Of a DNA stretch of 64,000 bases, positions 1 through 11,890 are shown one piece after another. This DNA comes from Dendronephthya gigantea (taxonomy: Eukaryota > Cnidaria > Anthozoa > Malacalcyonacea > Nephtheidae). The position numbers were made by a program, and so were the translations under genes. The notes under the pieces were generated by a model that was not told where the DNA came from, did not search any database, and worked only from the letters and a program-made list of their open reading frames with translations. The stretch covers positions 1-64,000 of the forward strand of contig NW_021163412.1 in assembly GCF_004324835.1 (NCBI RefSeq). The letters run 5' to 3'. How positions within the stretch are numbered: position 1 is the first letter of the stretch; each line of letters begins with the position of its first letter.

Positions 1-1128
1 TGCAAAGCGCCACCAACTTAAGTTCTTGATCAGTGGGGGATACTGGAAGAATGGCAGCAACAGGTACATCTCTATATGGCATAAAACACTGTATGTAAGG
101 CATTACAGCCTGTTGTGTGTTGTACTTGAACATTGTGGTTATTTCCATTTTAGGAGATGTGCTTCAAAAGAATTGATCCAAATAACCCAGCAGCCAGCTT
201 TTCAGAAATTTATGTACCAGGTGGAACCAAAAGCATCAGGCTTAATGCACAAGGAAATTTACCAGCCTGGAAGCCTACGTCTGGTAAGTTCTAATATGTG
301 GTACATACCATAAGACATGTTGACATAACAAGCTTTGCCAGGGAGCTTTGCCATTTGTCATTTACTCAGCTTCACAAATTAACTAAAAAGCAAATAACTC
401 TTTAAATTTTCACCTAGGGAAATTGCAAAAATGGAAAGATGCGCATTGTCACTGTAGACATTCTGCCAACCACACAGGTCACAGTTCAAGAAGATATCAA
501 CATGCAGAATGTGAACTTGCAACCAAAGTGCAAAGAATTCAAAGCATGTGTCGCACAAGACAAGAGTCTTATACATAAAGGAGACGTTTTTGCATACTAC
601 AACCGTAACAATGAGGTATAAACATTGTAAAAATTTAGATTTTGTCAACAGCTCTGCATTTTCACCACACCGGCAGCATAATTGTGAATAACGACTCAAC
701 AATTTGTATACTATTACTAATAGTTTTGTACCACTGATGTATGTGGCACTCATCAGATAAGTCAGCCTACTCATTGATTAGTATATACATTATTTTCATA
801 GGCTTGCTTTGGAAAATTTTGCACATCAGTACAATTTTCATTGGATGGTGTTACAGAAAATTGGGTGCTACTTGCAGAGTTCAAAAAGAAGATTGATGAT
901 AATGGCAATATAGTATACGGGAAATTCAGATCACCGTTGCTTGAAGAAACAGAAACAAAAAGATTGATACCATCTACAGCCTTGTTGGAGAAAGTAAGTG
1001 TGGTACATAACTGTGACTACCAATGTGGATTTGTGGATGCCGAGATGCCTGTTGTAGAGGAAAGAGAAGTTACCAACAAAGATAAGCATATATTTGAACA
1101 TGACCAATCTAACAAAGTACACATGTTA
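1..1128 (+). CDS. Plavaka-like (CACTA-related) transposase gene, 3' exons, left-arm copy
   Basis: Four exons can be read: <1-63, 154-283, 418-615 and 802 to about 1128. Each has a GT donor and AG acceptor, and phases agree (2, 0, 0). The first ends in an SGGYWKNGSN motif that follows TERFEAFN and NIFSYRQASSKDI in the fuller right-arm copy. This run resembles the C-terminal part of Plavaka-type transposases (CACTA superclade). The last exon carries VVHNCDYQCG and EEREVTNKDK, also like the tail of that family. The frame is open through every splice, so the copy is not obviously decayed. It stops where fossil A begins at about 1129. It could be a domesticated host gene rather than a mobile one. 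The family call rests on remembered motifs, not a search. Confidence 0.6.
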
Positions 1129-3441
1129 ATGTTCCCTCCGAGCAACAACGTGGCGTCGTTGACAGGTCGTCATTCCCATTAAATGGAACTTCGGCGGGAA
1201 AATCCAATATGACGCGTAATACGAACCCTACGTGTTTTCGTTGCCTTAGACCAGGACACTTCGCGAGGGATTGTAGAGCAGCAAACACAACCCGAACAGT
1301 TACATTCAATGGAGTGCAACCAGGAACACTTGCACAACAACCAGCTTCCCAATGAATGGGAGAAAGATAACTTTATAAATAATGTAACCATGGAAAATTT
1401 TAAATCAGGGGAGTCGTTGAATTGTGTTAATAGTTTTGTTAATGTTGAGAAATTGGACATAAACTCGAGTTCAAAAGTGAAAGGTCGCTTACGAGAAAAT
1501 ATTTCATTCTGGGAAAGCATTGGTGCAAACAATTGGGTACTAAAAATTATTCGGGTAGGGTATTCCCTGCCATTCATTGACATGCCTAAACAAGTGACAC
1601 TAGCTAATCACAACAGTGCACTTGGGGCATCTAACTTTGTGTCAAAAGAAATTGAGAAACTTTTATTGTCAGGAGCATTGGTCGAAGTTAAAGAACAGGA
1701 GGTGACAGTGTGTAGTCCATTGGGAGTTGTGTATAATCGTTCTGGGAAACATAGACTGATTTTAGACTTGCGCTATGTAAACAAGCACTTGCGATCTTGT
1801 AAGTTCAAGTATGAGGATATTCGAACAGCAACAACCCTATTCACCCAAGGGGACTGGTTTTTCAAGTTTGATTACACCAGTGGTTATCACCACATAGAGA
1901 TTTTTCCTCCCCATACCACTTTTCTTGGTTGTTCGTGGAAAGTTAATGGATCTCAAAATTTTTTTAAATTTACTGTCTTCCCATTTGGCCTATCGACCGG
2001 TCCATATGTATTTTCGAAGATACAACGAGTTTTAGTGAAGCACTGGAGAGGGAAAGGTATTAGAATCTTTACATACCTTGATGATGGTGCTGGAGCTGAG
2101 TCTAGCAAAGAGGAAGCTCAGAAAACATCTATGTTGGTGCAGCACGATGTGGCACAGAGTGGGTTTGTAGCCCATAACGACAAGTGTCAATGGGAACCCT
2201 GTCAGTCAGGCGAGCTGCTGGGCTTTATTATGGATCTGCAGTCAGGTACATTTTCTGTCCCCCCCAAAAGAGTGGAACATCTTCGAAGGGTACTTCAGGA
2301 GATTACTGTACAGGAGTTCATCACGTCTGCAAGAAACCTTTCACGTCTCACTGGGCTTTTGGTGTCAATGGGGCTGGCACTGGGACCTGTAGTGCGCCTT
2401 CGGACCAGGGGGCTATACAGACAATCCTCCAATCCCTATTTTGGGATATTGTATCTACAATTTCAGACGAGGCCAAGAGGGAAGTTCAGTTTTGGACAGA
2501 GAACTTTAATAATAGTGGTTACCCCATATGGTCTCCCAGTCCAAAAACCGAAGTAATAACTTACTCTGATGCCAGCAATACAGGCTGGGGTGGTTATGCT
2601 GTTCAGATTGGTGAAATTTCAGCTACTGGTTGTTGGTCGGAAGCCGAGGCGAAAGAGAGTTCAACATGGAGGGAGATCAGAGGAACTAAGTTGGTATTAC
2701 ACTCATTGCTGAGCAAACTTTCTGGCAAGGAAGTGCTACACAGGACGGACAACATGAACACAGTACGTATCATGTCAGTGGGAAGCAGGAGGCAAGCTCT
2801 ACACCAGGAGGCCATTGAGGTATACAAACTTTGCCAAGCTAACAACATTCGGTTATCAGTAGAATGGGTGAGTCGTGATGAAAATGAGCTGGCTGATGCA
2901 TTATCAAGGATAGACGATGCAAATGACTACAATCTAGACCAATCGGCATTTCTCCAACTGGAGGACCGTTGGGGTCCCCATACTGTTGATCGCTTTGCAA
3001 GTGTAAAAACCAAGCTATTGCCCCGTTTTTGCAGTCAATTCCTAAACCCGGGGTGTGAGGCAGTGGATGCATTTACTGCCAATTGGGCAGGTGAGAACAA
3101 CTGGATTTTCCCCCCACCATATCTCATCCCACGAGTGCTACAACGCATGGCTGCAGGAAAAGAAACTGGAACAATAATTTTACCAGAATGGCATTCAGCT
3201 CCATGGTGGCCTCTATTAGTGACAAAGGAAGGATTGTGGAAAACCTTTGTAAAAGATAGCTGTACATTTGAGCCATACGATGGTATCCTGGTCCCTGGTT
3301 CAGCGGCAAGCAGCCAATTTGCATCAGGCATACCTGCATATTCTATCCTCGCGCTGCGAGTCCAGTTCTTTTAGGGGGTATAGCATTGGTGAGTACTTGT
3401 CTGGGACAAATATCAGGCCATGAGGGGTAAAGATTACTTGC

Positions 3442-3672
3442 TGGGGGCAACAAATGCCTGTTATGGGCACGAAATGCCTGTTAGGGGCAAGAAATGCCTG
3501 TTAGGGGCAAGAAATGCCTGTTATGGGCAAGGAATGCCTGTTAGGGGCAAAGAATGCCTGTTAGGGGTAAGGAATGCCTGTTAGAGGTAAAGTATGCCTG
3601 TTAAGGGCAAAGAATGCCTGTTAAAGGCAGACTGCCTGTTAGGGGCAAAGAATGCCTGTTCGGGGAAAAATA
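3442..3672. repeat. 20-bp minisatellite, about 11 copies (left arm)
   Basis: The unit is close to GGGCAAGAAATGCCTGTTAG, repeated about 11 times with point variation and one shorter unit. It lies just after the RNase H-side module of fossil A, in non-coding sequence. Confidence 0.9.
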
Positions 3673-3841
3673 CTTGTTATGGCACAATGTTGCCTTTTAA
3701 GCCATTTAACATGCATGATTGATTGTGTTTTAAGTTGTGCGACGTGCTTTAGAGACGGTTTTACTACCAGCAACTATTAATCCTGCACACTTCGAAGACC
3801 CAGAGTTGGCTGAATTGGCTCGCGTTCTGCCTGGTATCTTA

Positions 3842-4501
3842 AGCCGTGTTTACACGAAGGGGCTGACATTTACCTGACATTTGCCCGTACCTGAGAAGTA
3901 CCTAACCAAGTTTTACAGGGTGTGTTTACACCAGTTACCTAACGGGACTTATATAAATCACGCAACATAAAGTACTGTGAGAAGAGTATTAAAATATAAG
4001 TTTGCAGTTCTTTGTTTGTTTATTTCGTACAAACTACAAAGACTCGTAAAAGAATACGACGTATAACTGGGATTACTGGCAAACAACGATTTCATGCAAA
4101 ATTAAAAAATATATGATATATATTCGGCAACGGTTCCGAAATTCGCCATGTGGCTAATTATCAACTCTGAATTTCCCCATAATTTTTGCAAAATCGCGCT
4201 AAAATTCTAAGACCGCTAAATGCTGACATCAAAGACTCGAATTTACGTTTGTTGTCAAGGAAATTAGCTTCGATTACACTTGGGTCAATGAAAATGTGTT
4301 TACACCACCAGAGTGACCTGAGACTTACCTAGGACTTACCTAATATCATGTTTTCAGGCCACCTCTAATGCTTGGCCTGAAATCATGGTCTTAGGTCGGT
4401 CCTAGGTCGGTCTTAGGTCAGTCCTAGTGCGTTTACACTACAGGACTAACTGCTTAAGTTAGGTCTTAGGTCAGGTATAGGTCTCTAGTGTAAACACTGC
4501 T
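3842..4501. mobile_element. 660-bp TTA-flanked MITE (PIF/Harbinger-like), left arm
   Basis: The ends are AGCCGTGTTTACAC and its near inverse (right end reads GTGTAAACACTGCT). TTA lies on each side (3839-3841 and 4502-4504), matching the 3-bp target duplication of PIF/Harbinger elements. The last 200 bp hold several TTAGGTC/CTTAGGTCGGTCC sub-repeats. No coding capacity. It sits between the reverse transcriptase half and the recombinase of fossil A, and is present in both arms. Confidence 0.65.
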
Positions 4502-5812
4502 TTAGTTCAGGACAAGGCAGAAAAAACGGTATCTACATATGTGAATGCTTTTGGCAGATGGAAAGAATGGGCTATGCATCATGACGTGGTGGCCTTGCCA
4601 GCAGACCCGGTAACTTTTTCCTTGTATTTAGTATATCTAATCCAGCAAGTTAGATCCATAGCAGCCATTAACTCAATTGTTTATGGTGTTAGCTGGGTTC
4701 ATAAAAGAGTAGGTTTGACGAGCTCTCGCAGCAGCCTTTAGTAAAGCAAGTTGTGGAAGCAGCACGGCGGATCCTGGCTAGACCTGTAAAAAGAAAGGTT
4801 CCTCTGGAAACGGACATGGTACGCAAGTTAGTGCAACGGTTGCAGCAAGGAAATCTTGCGGAGCTCCAGTTAGCAACACTAATTGCGTTAGGATTTTTTG
4901 GGTTTCTTCGCTGGGATGACCTTAGCAATCTCACATTTGACAGCATACAATTTGAAAGATCTCATATGGCTTTTTTTTGGAGAAACGGAAGAACGACCAA
5001 TTCAGGGAAGGCTCGTGGGTCTTCATTGCTAACTCCGACGTGCAACCTTGCCCAGTAGCTGTAGTAAGGAAATTTGTAGAACTGGGCCGACACAAGGCTG
5101 GGTCCAAGCTATTTCGGCGGGTCCAGCATACAAAAAATGGCTGGAAACTCAAGGAACAAGGAATGTCTTATAGCCGTGCCAATCAGCTACTGAAGGAGGA
5201 GTTAAAGAAGGAAGGGTTATGCAACAAACGCTACAGCATACACAGCCTACGTTCGGGTGGAGCATCCGCAGCAGCAGCTATAGGTGTGCCTGATCGGTTA
5301 TTCCAACGACATGGCGGATGGAGAAGCGAGACAGCAAAGAATAATTATTTCAAGGAATCGCTTGACTCATTATTGCTTGTGACTAAATCTATACAAAATC
5401 AGCGATGACATTACTCTATGAACTAGAAACTCTTTGACATTGTTAAGTTTGGTTATAACAATTGGACACGCTCTATGCGTTTTGCTTTGCGAGCAAGGCA
5501 TCCCACCCGGCAGTGTGTGTGAAGTGTGATTTTCTGCTGGCTGAGGCACGAAAGAGGCAGAAAATGTTTTTCATACACACTGCTGGGGGGAAGGCTTATC
5601 TACAGGGGGTCGGGGGGGGAAGTTCAGTTTTTGTTTTGCTAGCAGGCCTGACCTAAAATCCCCACCCACCCACCCTGAGCAGTAATTCAGTTATAATTGT
5701 AGGGTTTTGTAAAAACTAAGTTTTAGTTAAGGATGCAATGTAAATGATGAGAGATGAGGATTTATTAAAGGTCAGGGGCGAGCAAGGCATCCCACCCGGC
5801 AGTGTGTGTGAA

Positions 5813-6513
5813 ATTATGATTGCACATTTTAATACATCACTGAACACGTTGCACATATTTCACATGTTTAGGGTTAACAAATTTTTAAAAATTGATTCAC
5901 AATGACATCTTATATTCAATGTTTTATATATTTAATAAGACATTTTTACTCAAATGAAATATATGGTATCAGCCTATTACTCGTACTCGTTGTGTACACA
6001 CAAGAATAATTTTTAGAGTTTACACTCACCTTCGGTATTAACCTGCACTTTGTAAAATTGTTTTTAATATCTTGTAAATGTTTATATTTGTTATAAAGTA
6101 CACAGCTCAAACTTTCTATCAACATGTTGTTTGTTTGTTCTTTGAAACCCCCCCCCTGGAAAATACGCAAGTGTATTTTTACTCGCGGCGCCCAGTTTGT
6201 AGCAAGCTTGATGAAACAATCTTGTTACAGATAGAATTTGACAAGTTGCTACAGTATATTTTCAACAAGCTTGCTACAAGTTGTTCACAACCTTGTTACA
6301 AATTGTTAACCCGCTTGCTACAAACGTGTTACTAACAGCTTGCTACAGTATTGTCACAACAGTCTTGCTACAAGTTCGTCAACAAGCCCCCAAAAGTCCG
6401 TCGCAACAAGCTGTTATTGCCAGTGCGAAGACATCCTGTTGACAAGTTGTTGGGACAGATTTGGGACAAGTTGTCTGCAGGCTTGTTACAATTTGTGCGT
6501 TTTTACGTGTGTA
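5813..6513 (+). mobile_element. Foldback-type element F0, divergent subfamily
   Basis: The stretch has an AT-rich part (to about 6125), then a GTTTGTTCTTTGAAAC...GGAAAATACGCAAGTGTATTTT segment. That segment parallels the GTTTGTTCTTTGTTTCACAA...GGGAAAACACGCGTGTTTTC segment of F1-F4. A CTTGTT-rich array (6185-6490) follows, ending TGCGTTTTTACGTGTGTA like the other copies. No convincing gene. The left limit is uncertain. Mirror at about 49709-50408. Confidence 0.5.
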
Positions 6514-6525
6514 CTCGCACTTTGC

Positions 6526-8580
6526 TACACACCTAAAAATCTCACATGTTGTTGACAACTTGTTAGCTCAACAAGCTTGTAGCAAGCTTGTTGACAAGTT
6601 GTAACAAGCTTGTTGAGACAACAGGTTGTAGCAAGCTTGTTGACATCAAGCTTGCTACAACTTGTTGGCTTGCAGACTTGTAGCAAGTTGTTGGAACAAC
6701 TTGTTCCAAGCTTGTCGACAACAAGCTGTACCAAGCTTGTTGGAGCAACTTGTTGACAAGTTGTTATAGTCATCAAGTTGTAACAAGCCTGTCACAACAA
6801 GCTTGTACGAAGGCTGCGCGTGACAATGCTGTAACAAGACAGTTCCAACAAGTTGTAGCGACATTGTTAACGGCAAAGGTTTTCCGATAACAACAAAATC
6901 AATTTGAACTGGGCCAAATATGATTTTATTGATCATTGCCATTCATCAAATGGCAAAAGCAAGATCAGCGAGCTTTTAAACACTTTAACACTCTGCAACG
7001 AAGTTCATAACTTCTTTTAGTAATAAGATTTGAAAAGAATCCGAATTCCTTGAAAACATTACAGATAAACATTTCCTTGTTTCAAGGATATCTATAACCG
7101 TTGAACCGTTGAGGAAGTGACGATTTCAACGGAGTAATCTCATTGGTTCAGACTCTGTTTAAACTATGTATAAGTGATCTTATTGGTTGAAATATACGTC
7201 AGTATATTTGCAAATTTCCCTGCTCTTTTCAAGAGTTCACTGATTCACCTGGTCATTGAGCTATCTTTGTGCCAAAAAGGCAACTTAAAAAAGTTTGAAG
7301 AATACTACAGTTCGACGTTTTAATAAAGGTATGTGCGTTTAATTCATCCAAATATTTAATATGGCGTACACAACGCCGGCAACACAATTTATTATAGTAC
7401 ACAAGCTAGCCTTTTAAAACTATATAGTTTTTAAAATATTTGTTGAATTTATTGCTTTTTATAAACATTGAACTGTTAGTTTCTGTGGATATTTATCAAA
7501 ATCGAAACTTTGCCGGTTTTTTGTATTCAATAATTCAAATATTTTTAATGACGAGTAGGTGTGCGGTAAAGTGCAAAATTTCCTATTTTTAATATCTGTG
7601 CGTATGTTTTTAGCATGCTCTGATTAGAAATAATAATATATATTTACGTATTATGGTAATAAAGTATTTGTACATTACTTATTTGACATTAGACTTGGAT
7701 GGCAAGCAAGATCCTCGCCACAGGAGACAGGATGGAGTTTCCTCAACGTATTTGCAAACCAGTTTCCTCAAAAATATTTGCATATTTTTTAAAGTAACTG
7801 ATTCCTGAAGCCAATTCAAGCCATTGTATATTATACTTTATAGGAATTTGATTATAAAACTGGAGCTAAACTGAGGTATTGGCCGGAAAGTCGTATCAAA
7901 CAAAGTGAATTATAGGAAAGAGGTGCAGATAGCTGTTGATTCTTGGGATGACGAAGTCAATTCAACAAGTGACTGAAATACTGGTGTTATACAAGAATAT
8001 TCATGCACCAGTTAATTTTTACCGTATGAATGCAAAGAAACTTTTCTTACGAACTGATTATTAGGCTATATACTCAGAAAGGAAAATACATATGTTCTTG
8101 TACTGAGCCTTTAGTAATCTTGGTACTTCAAGTGTGAAGTTTGCATGTATTTAAGTGCTAACCTTTGAATTTGTTTTTAAAATAATATGATTTTTACATT
8201 AAACTTTGTGTTGTTTGTTCTTTGTTTCACAATCTCCGGGAAAACACGCGTGTTTTCAAGCGAGATTTAATGCGCGGCCATGTTTGCAGCAAACTTGTCG
8301 CGACAAGCTTGTAACGGCCTTGTTATAACAAGCTTGGAACAGCTCAAGTTCAACAAGCTTGTAGCAAGTTGTTGTCAGACTTGTAGCAAGCTTGTTGGCA
8401 ACAATCTTGGTACAGCATTGTCACAACAAACTTGCTACAAGTCTGACAACAACTTGCTACACGTCCGTCACAACAACTTGGGACAAGCGGTGCGAATAAA
8501 TCTTGCAACAAGCTTGTTGAAACGAGCTTGCGACAAGCTTGCTGCAGGCTTGTTACAACTCGTGCGTTTTTACGTGTGTA
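6526..8580 (+). mobile_element. Foldback-type element F1 (about 2.05 kb, complete ends), left arm
   Basis: It starts TACACACCTAAAAATCTCAC and ends GCGTTTTTACGTGTGTA. A terminal array at 6545-6880 is built from AAGCTTGTTG/CAACTTGTAGCA sub-repeats. Then comes a core of about 1.4 kb, AT-rich and non-coding (6880-8280), and a second array at 8280-8560. Long sub-repeat-rich termini around a unique core are the architecture of foldback (FB) elements. Short frames in the arrays (runs of CYKL/TSL residues) only reflect the repeat unit. Confidence 0.65.
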
Positions 8581-10762
8581 CAGTTAAGTAATATTCCCCT
8601 CACGTGCATGGAGCATGTTTCACGTGCACAGTCAGCATACACACGTAAAAACGCACAAGTTGTAACAAGTCTGCAGCAGACTTGTAGCAAGCTTGTTCCA
8701 ACAAGCCGATATCAGGTTGTGTTCGCACTGCTTGTCCCAAGCTTGTTTTGACGGACTTGTAGCAAGTTGTTGTCAGACTTGTAGCAAGTTTGTTGTGACA
8801 ATGCTGTACCAAGGTTGTTGCCAACAAGCTTGCTACAAGTCTGACAACAACTTGCTACAAGCTTGTTGAACTTGAGCTGTTCCAAGCTTGTTATAACAAC
8901 TACACACGTAAAAACGCACAAGTTGTAACAAGTCTGCAACAGACTTGTAGCAAGCGTGTTCCAACAAGCCGATATCAGGTTGTGTTCGCACCGCTTGTCC
9001 CAAGCTTGTTGTGACGGACTTGTAGCAAGTTGTTGACAGACTTGTAGCAAGTTTGTTGTGACAATGCTGTAGCAAGGTTGTTGCCAACAAGCTTGCTACA
9101 AGTCTGACAACAACTTGCTACAAGCTTGTTGAACTTGAGCTGTTCCAAGCTTGTTATAACAAGGCCGTTACAAGCTTGTCGCGACAAGCTTGCTGCAAAC
9201 ATGGCCGCGCATTAAATCTCGCTTGAAAACACGCGTGTTTTCCCGGAGATTGTGAAACAAAGAACAAACAACACAAAGTTTGATGTAAAAATCATATTAT
9301 TTTAAAAACAAATTCAAAGGTTAGCAATTAAATACAAACTTCACACTTGAAGTACCAAGATTACTAAAGGCTCAGTACAAGAGCATATGTATTTTCCTTT
9401 CTGCATGAGTATATAGCCTAATAATCAGTTCGTAAGAAAAGTTTCTTTGCATTCATATGGTAAAAATTAACTGGTGGCGGTGCATGAGTATTCTTGTATA
9501 ATACCAGTATTTCAGTCACTTGTTGAATTGACTTCGTCATCCCAAGAATCAACAGCAAATGGTTTGCAAATACGTTGAGGAAACTCCATCCTGTCTGCTG
9601 TGGCGAGGGTCTTGCTTGCCATGAATGCCATCCAAGTCTAATGTCAAATAAGTAATGTACAAATACTTTATTACCATAATACGTAAATATATATTATTAT
9701 TTCTAATCAGAGCATGCTAAAACATACGCACAGATATTAAAAATAGGAAATTTTGCAACTTTACCGTACACCTTATCGTCATTAAAAATATTTGAATTAT
9801 TGAATACAAAAAACCGGCGAAGTTTCGATTTTGATAAATATCCACAGAAACTAACAGTTCAATGTTTATAAAAAGCAATAAATTCAACAAATATTTTAAA
9901 AACTATATAGTTTTAAAATGCTATCTAGTGTACTATAATAAATTGTGTTGCCGGCGTTGTGTACGCCATATCAAATATTTGGATGAATTAAACGCACATA
10001 CCTTTATTAAAACGTCGAACTGTAGTATTCTTTAAACTTTTTTAAGTTGCCCATCCGTTTTAACTGATATTTCAACGTTTATTAAACTTTTAAAGGCTTA
10101 AAAAAACAAAGGTTTTGGCACAAAGATAGCTCAATGACCAGGTGAATCAGTGAACTCTTGAAAAGAGCAGGGAAATTTGCAAATACACTGACGTATATTT
10201 CAACCAATAAGATCACTTATACATAGTTTAAACAGAGTCTGAACCAATGAGATTACTCCGTTCAAATCGTCACTTCCTCAACGGTTCAACGGTTGTAGAT
10301 ATCCTTGAAACAAGGAAATGTTCATCTGTAATGTTTTCAAGGAATTCGGATTATTTTCAAATCTTATTATAAAAAGAAGTTATGAACTTCGTTGCAGTTG
10401 CAGAGTGTTAAAGTGTTTAAAAGCTCGTTGATCTTGCTTTTGCCATTTGATGAATGGCGATGATCAATAAAATCATATTTGGCCCAGTTCAAATTGATTT
10501 TGTTGTTATCGGAAAACTTTTGCCGTTAACAATGTCGCTACAACTTGTTGGAACTGTCTTGTTACAGCATTGTCAAGCGCAGCCTTGGTACAAGCTTGTT
10601 GTGACAGGCTTGTTACAACTTGATGACTATAACAACTTGTCAACAAGTTGCTCCAACAAGCTTGGTACAGCTTGTTGTCGACAAGCTTGGTACAAGTTGT
10701 TCCAACAACTTGCTACAATTATAATAACTTGTAGGTACACCACGTAAGTATTAAAAATTAAG

Positions 10763-11305
10763 TTGGAAGAATTTGAAAAGAAAGCTATAGCTACAGCATG
10801 TTTAAAACCTGGTTTCTGGTTTAGATATGTAGATGACACATTAAGTAGTTGGTCGCATGGTTTAGAAAATTTGAATAAATTTTTAGATCACATTAATAGT
10901 ATACACCCTTCAATTAAATTCACATTAGAAATACAGAAAGATAACTCTATATCTTTCTTAGATATCTTATTTGATGTAAAAGAGAACGGGACTTTGGGCC
11001 ATAAAGTTTATAGAAAACCAACACACACTGACAGATATCTGAATTATAGTTCATTTCACCATCCTAGCATTAAAAGATCAGTATGCAAAACATTAATCAA
11101 CCGTGCCAAAACAATTTGTGATTCAAATAGCATTGACTCAGAGTTAAAGCATTTGAAGGATGTTCTGCACATGAATGGTTATCCTAAGAAATTCATAGAA
11201 CATGCTATGAATGAACAGCAAAGACAGAGGCAAGACACGGAATATCTATCCTCTGTCTGTTTACCATATATGGCCCAGCTTCATATAAAATCGTTAGGAT
11301 TTTAA
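10763..11305 (+). pseudogene. Penelope-like reverse transcriptase, C-terminal fragment
   Basis: The open frame of 180 codons begins with EEFEKKAIATACLKPGFW and the catalytic-box motif FRYVDDTLSSW, then SISFLDILFDV and KPTHTDRYLNY, all characteristic of Penelope-like reverse transcriptases. The N-terminal fingers and palm motifs are missing because the copy is 5'-truncated. It ends at a stop just before the linker to the endonuclease. As an isolated fragment it cannot be an active polymerase. Confidence 0.85.
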
Positions 11306-11329
11306 AAGAAGTTGGAATACAAGTTTACC

Positions 11330-11705
11330 ATAGCAATAACAAATTGTTTCGCGCTCTTTACACACACAAGGATGGCGTCGATGAACAACAGAAACCTGGT
11401 GTGTACCGCATTCCATGTGAATGTGGTTTGGTTTACATTGGAGAGACCGGTAGAAATCTCTCAATACGTCTTAAAAACATAAGACGAACTGCGAGAAAGG
11501 TAAACTGGATAAGTCTGCAGTAGCTCACCATGCATGGACTTATGATCATCGCATTAAATGGAACGATGCTACCATTTTAGCAAACGATAAGTTTACTGTC
11601 TCTCGTAAAATGAGAGAATCTATTGAAATTTATAAACATCAAACTATCGTCCAAGAGGGAAAGCCACTTAATAGTACGTGGCGTGCTCTTTTCGGTGTCT
11701 CTTAG
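11330..11705 (+). pseudogene. Penelope-like GIY-YIG endonuclease region
   Basis: One frame reads GVYRIPCECGLVYIGETGR followed by NLSIRLK. Here the VYxI...VYIGET core with its CxC pair marks the GIY-YIG nuclease of Penelope-like elements. The frame shifts after about 11480; the rest (AVAHHAWTYDHRIKWNDA and KPLNSTWRALFGVS) continues in another frame to a stop near 11705. It is decayed relative to a functional element. Confidence 0.8.
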
Positions 11706-11830
11706 TCAAATACTTGTCTAGGCGCCGCGATTAGTTAGAACTTAATTAAATGAAACCGTTTAATTAATAGCGCGAGCAAACTAATCACGACTAACATGAT
11801 ATTTAAGTGACGCGCAAACGTGTATTCAAG

Positions 11831-11890
11831 TAATTGCACTGATGAAGGTCCGGGTTAACGGACCGAAAGCTTTGCAGTATTTAATACTTA
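11831..11890 (+). ncRNA. Hammerhead-ribozyme-like motif in the Penelope-like element
   Basis: CTGATGA lies at 11839-11845. A perfect 6-bp stem follows (GGTCCG 11847-11852, CGGACC 11859-11864, loop GGTTAA), then GAAA at 11865-11868: the conserved core and helix II of a hammerhead. One extra A precedes helix II. Possible helix III (GC..GC) and helix I pairings are short and imperfect, so activity of this copy is uncertain. Hammerhead motifs in Penelope-like elements are established knowledge. Confidence 0.6.

Larger units (their letters stand above)
1129..5812 (+). mobile_element. Fossil A: DIRS-type tyrosine-recombinase retrotransposon, left copy
   Basis: Parts in order: a gag-end zinc knuckle (CX2CX4HX4C, about 1228-1270); a reverse transcriptase region with a YLDDG box (about 1560-2290); an RNase H region with YSDASNTGWGG (about 2560-2890); a conserved module with DRFAS and DAFTANW (about 2980-3200) common in this order; then a tyrosine recombinase region (about 4541-5405) with HSLRSGG, HGGWRS and a following tyrosine. 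Terminal hairpin-forming sequence lies at 5488-5605, and a second copy of its first 35 bp at 5778-5812 fits split terminal repeats. The element is broken, with a few interruptions, and seems 5'-truncated where it meets the transposase exon. A MITE and a minisatellite lie inside it. It is shared by both arms, so it predates the duplication. Confidence 0.75.

Noticed and set aside
3442-3672. A CRISPR-like array (regular short repeats)
   Set aside because: Units are contiguous with no unique spacers, and the context is eukaryotic; it is a plain minisatellite.
6078-9202. Many 60-110 codon frames rich in Cys, Leu, Gln, Lys and Thr
   Set aside because: They arise from the CTTGTT/ACAAG array unit read in different frames, appear on both strands, and include no initiation context or domain.
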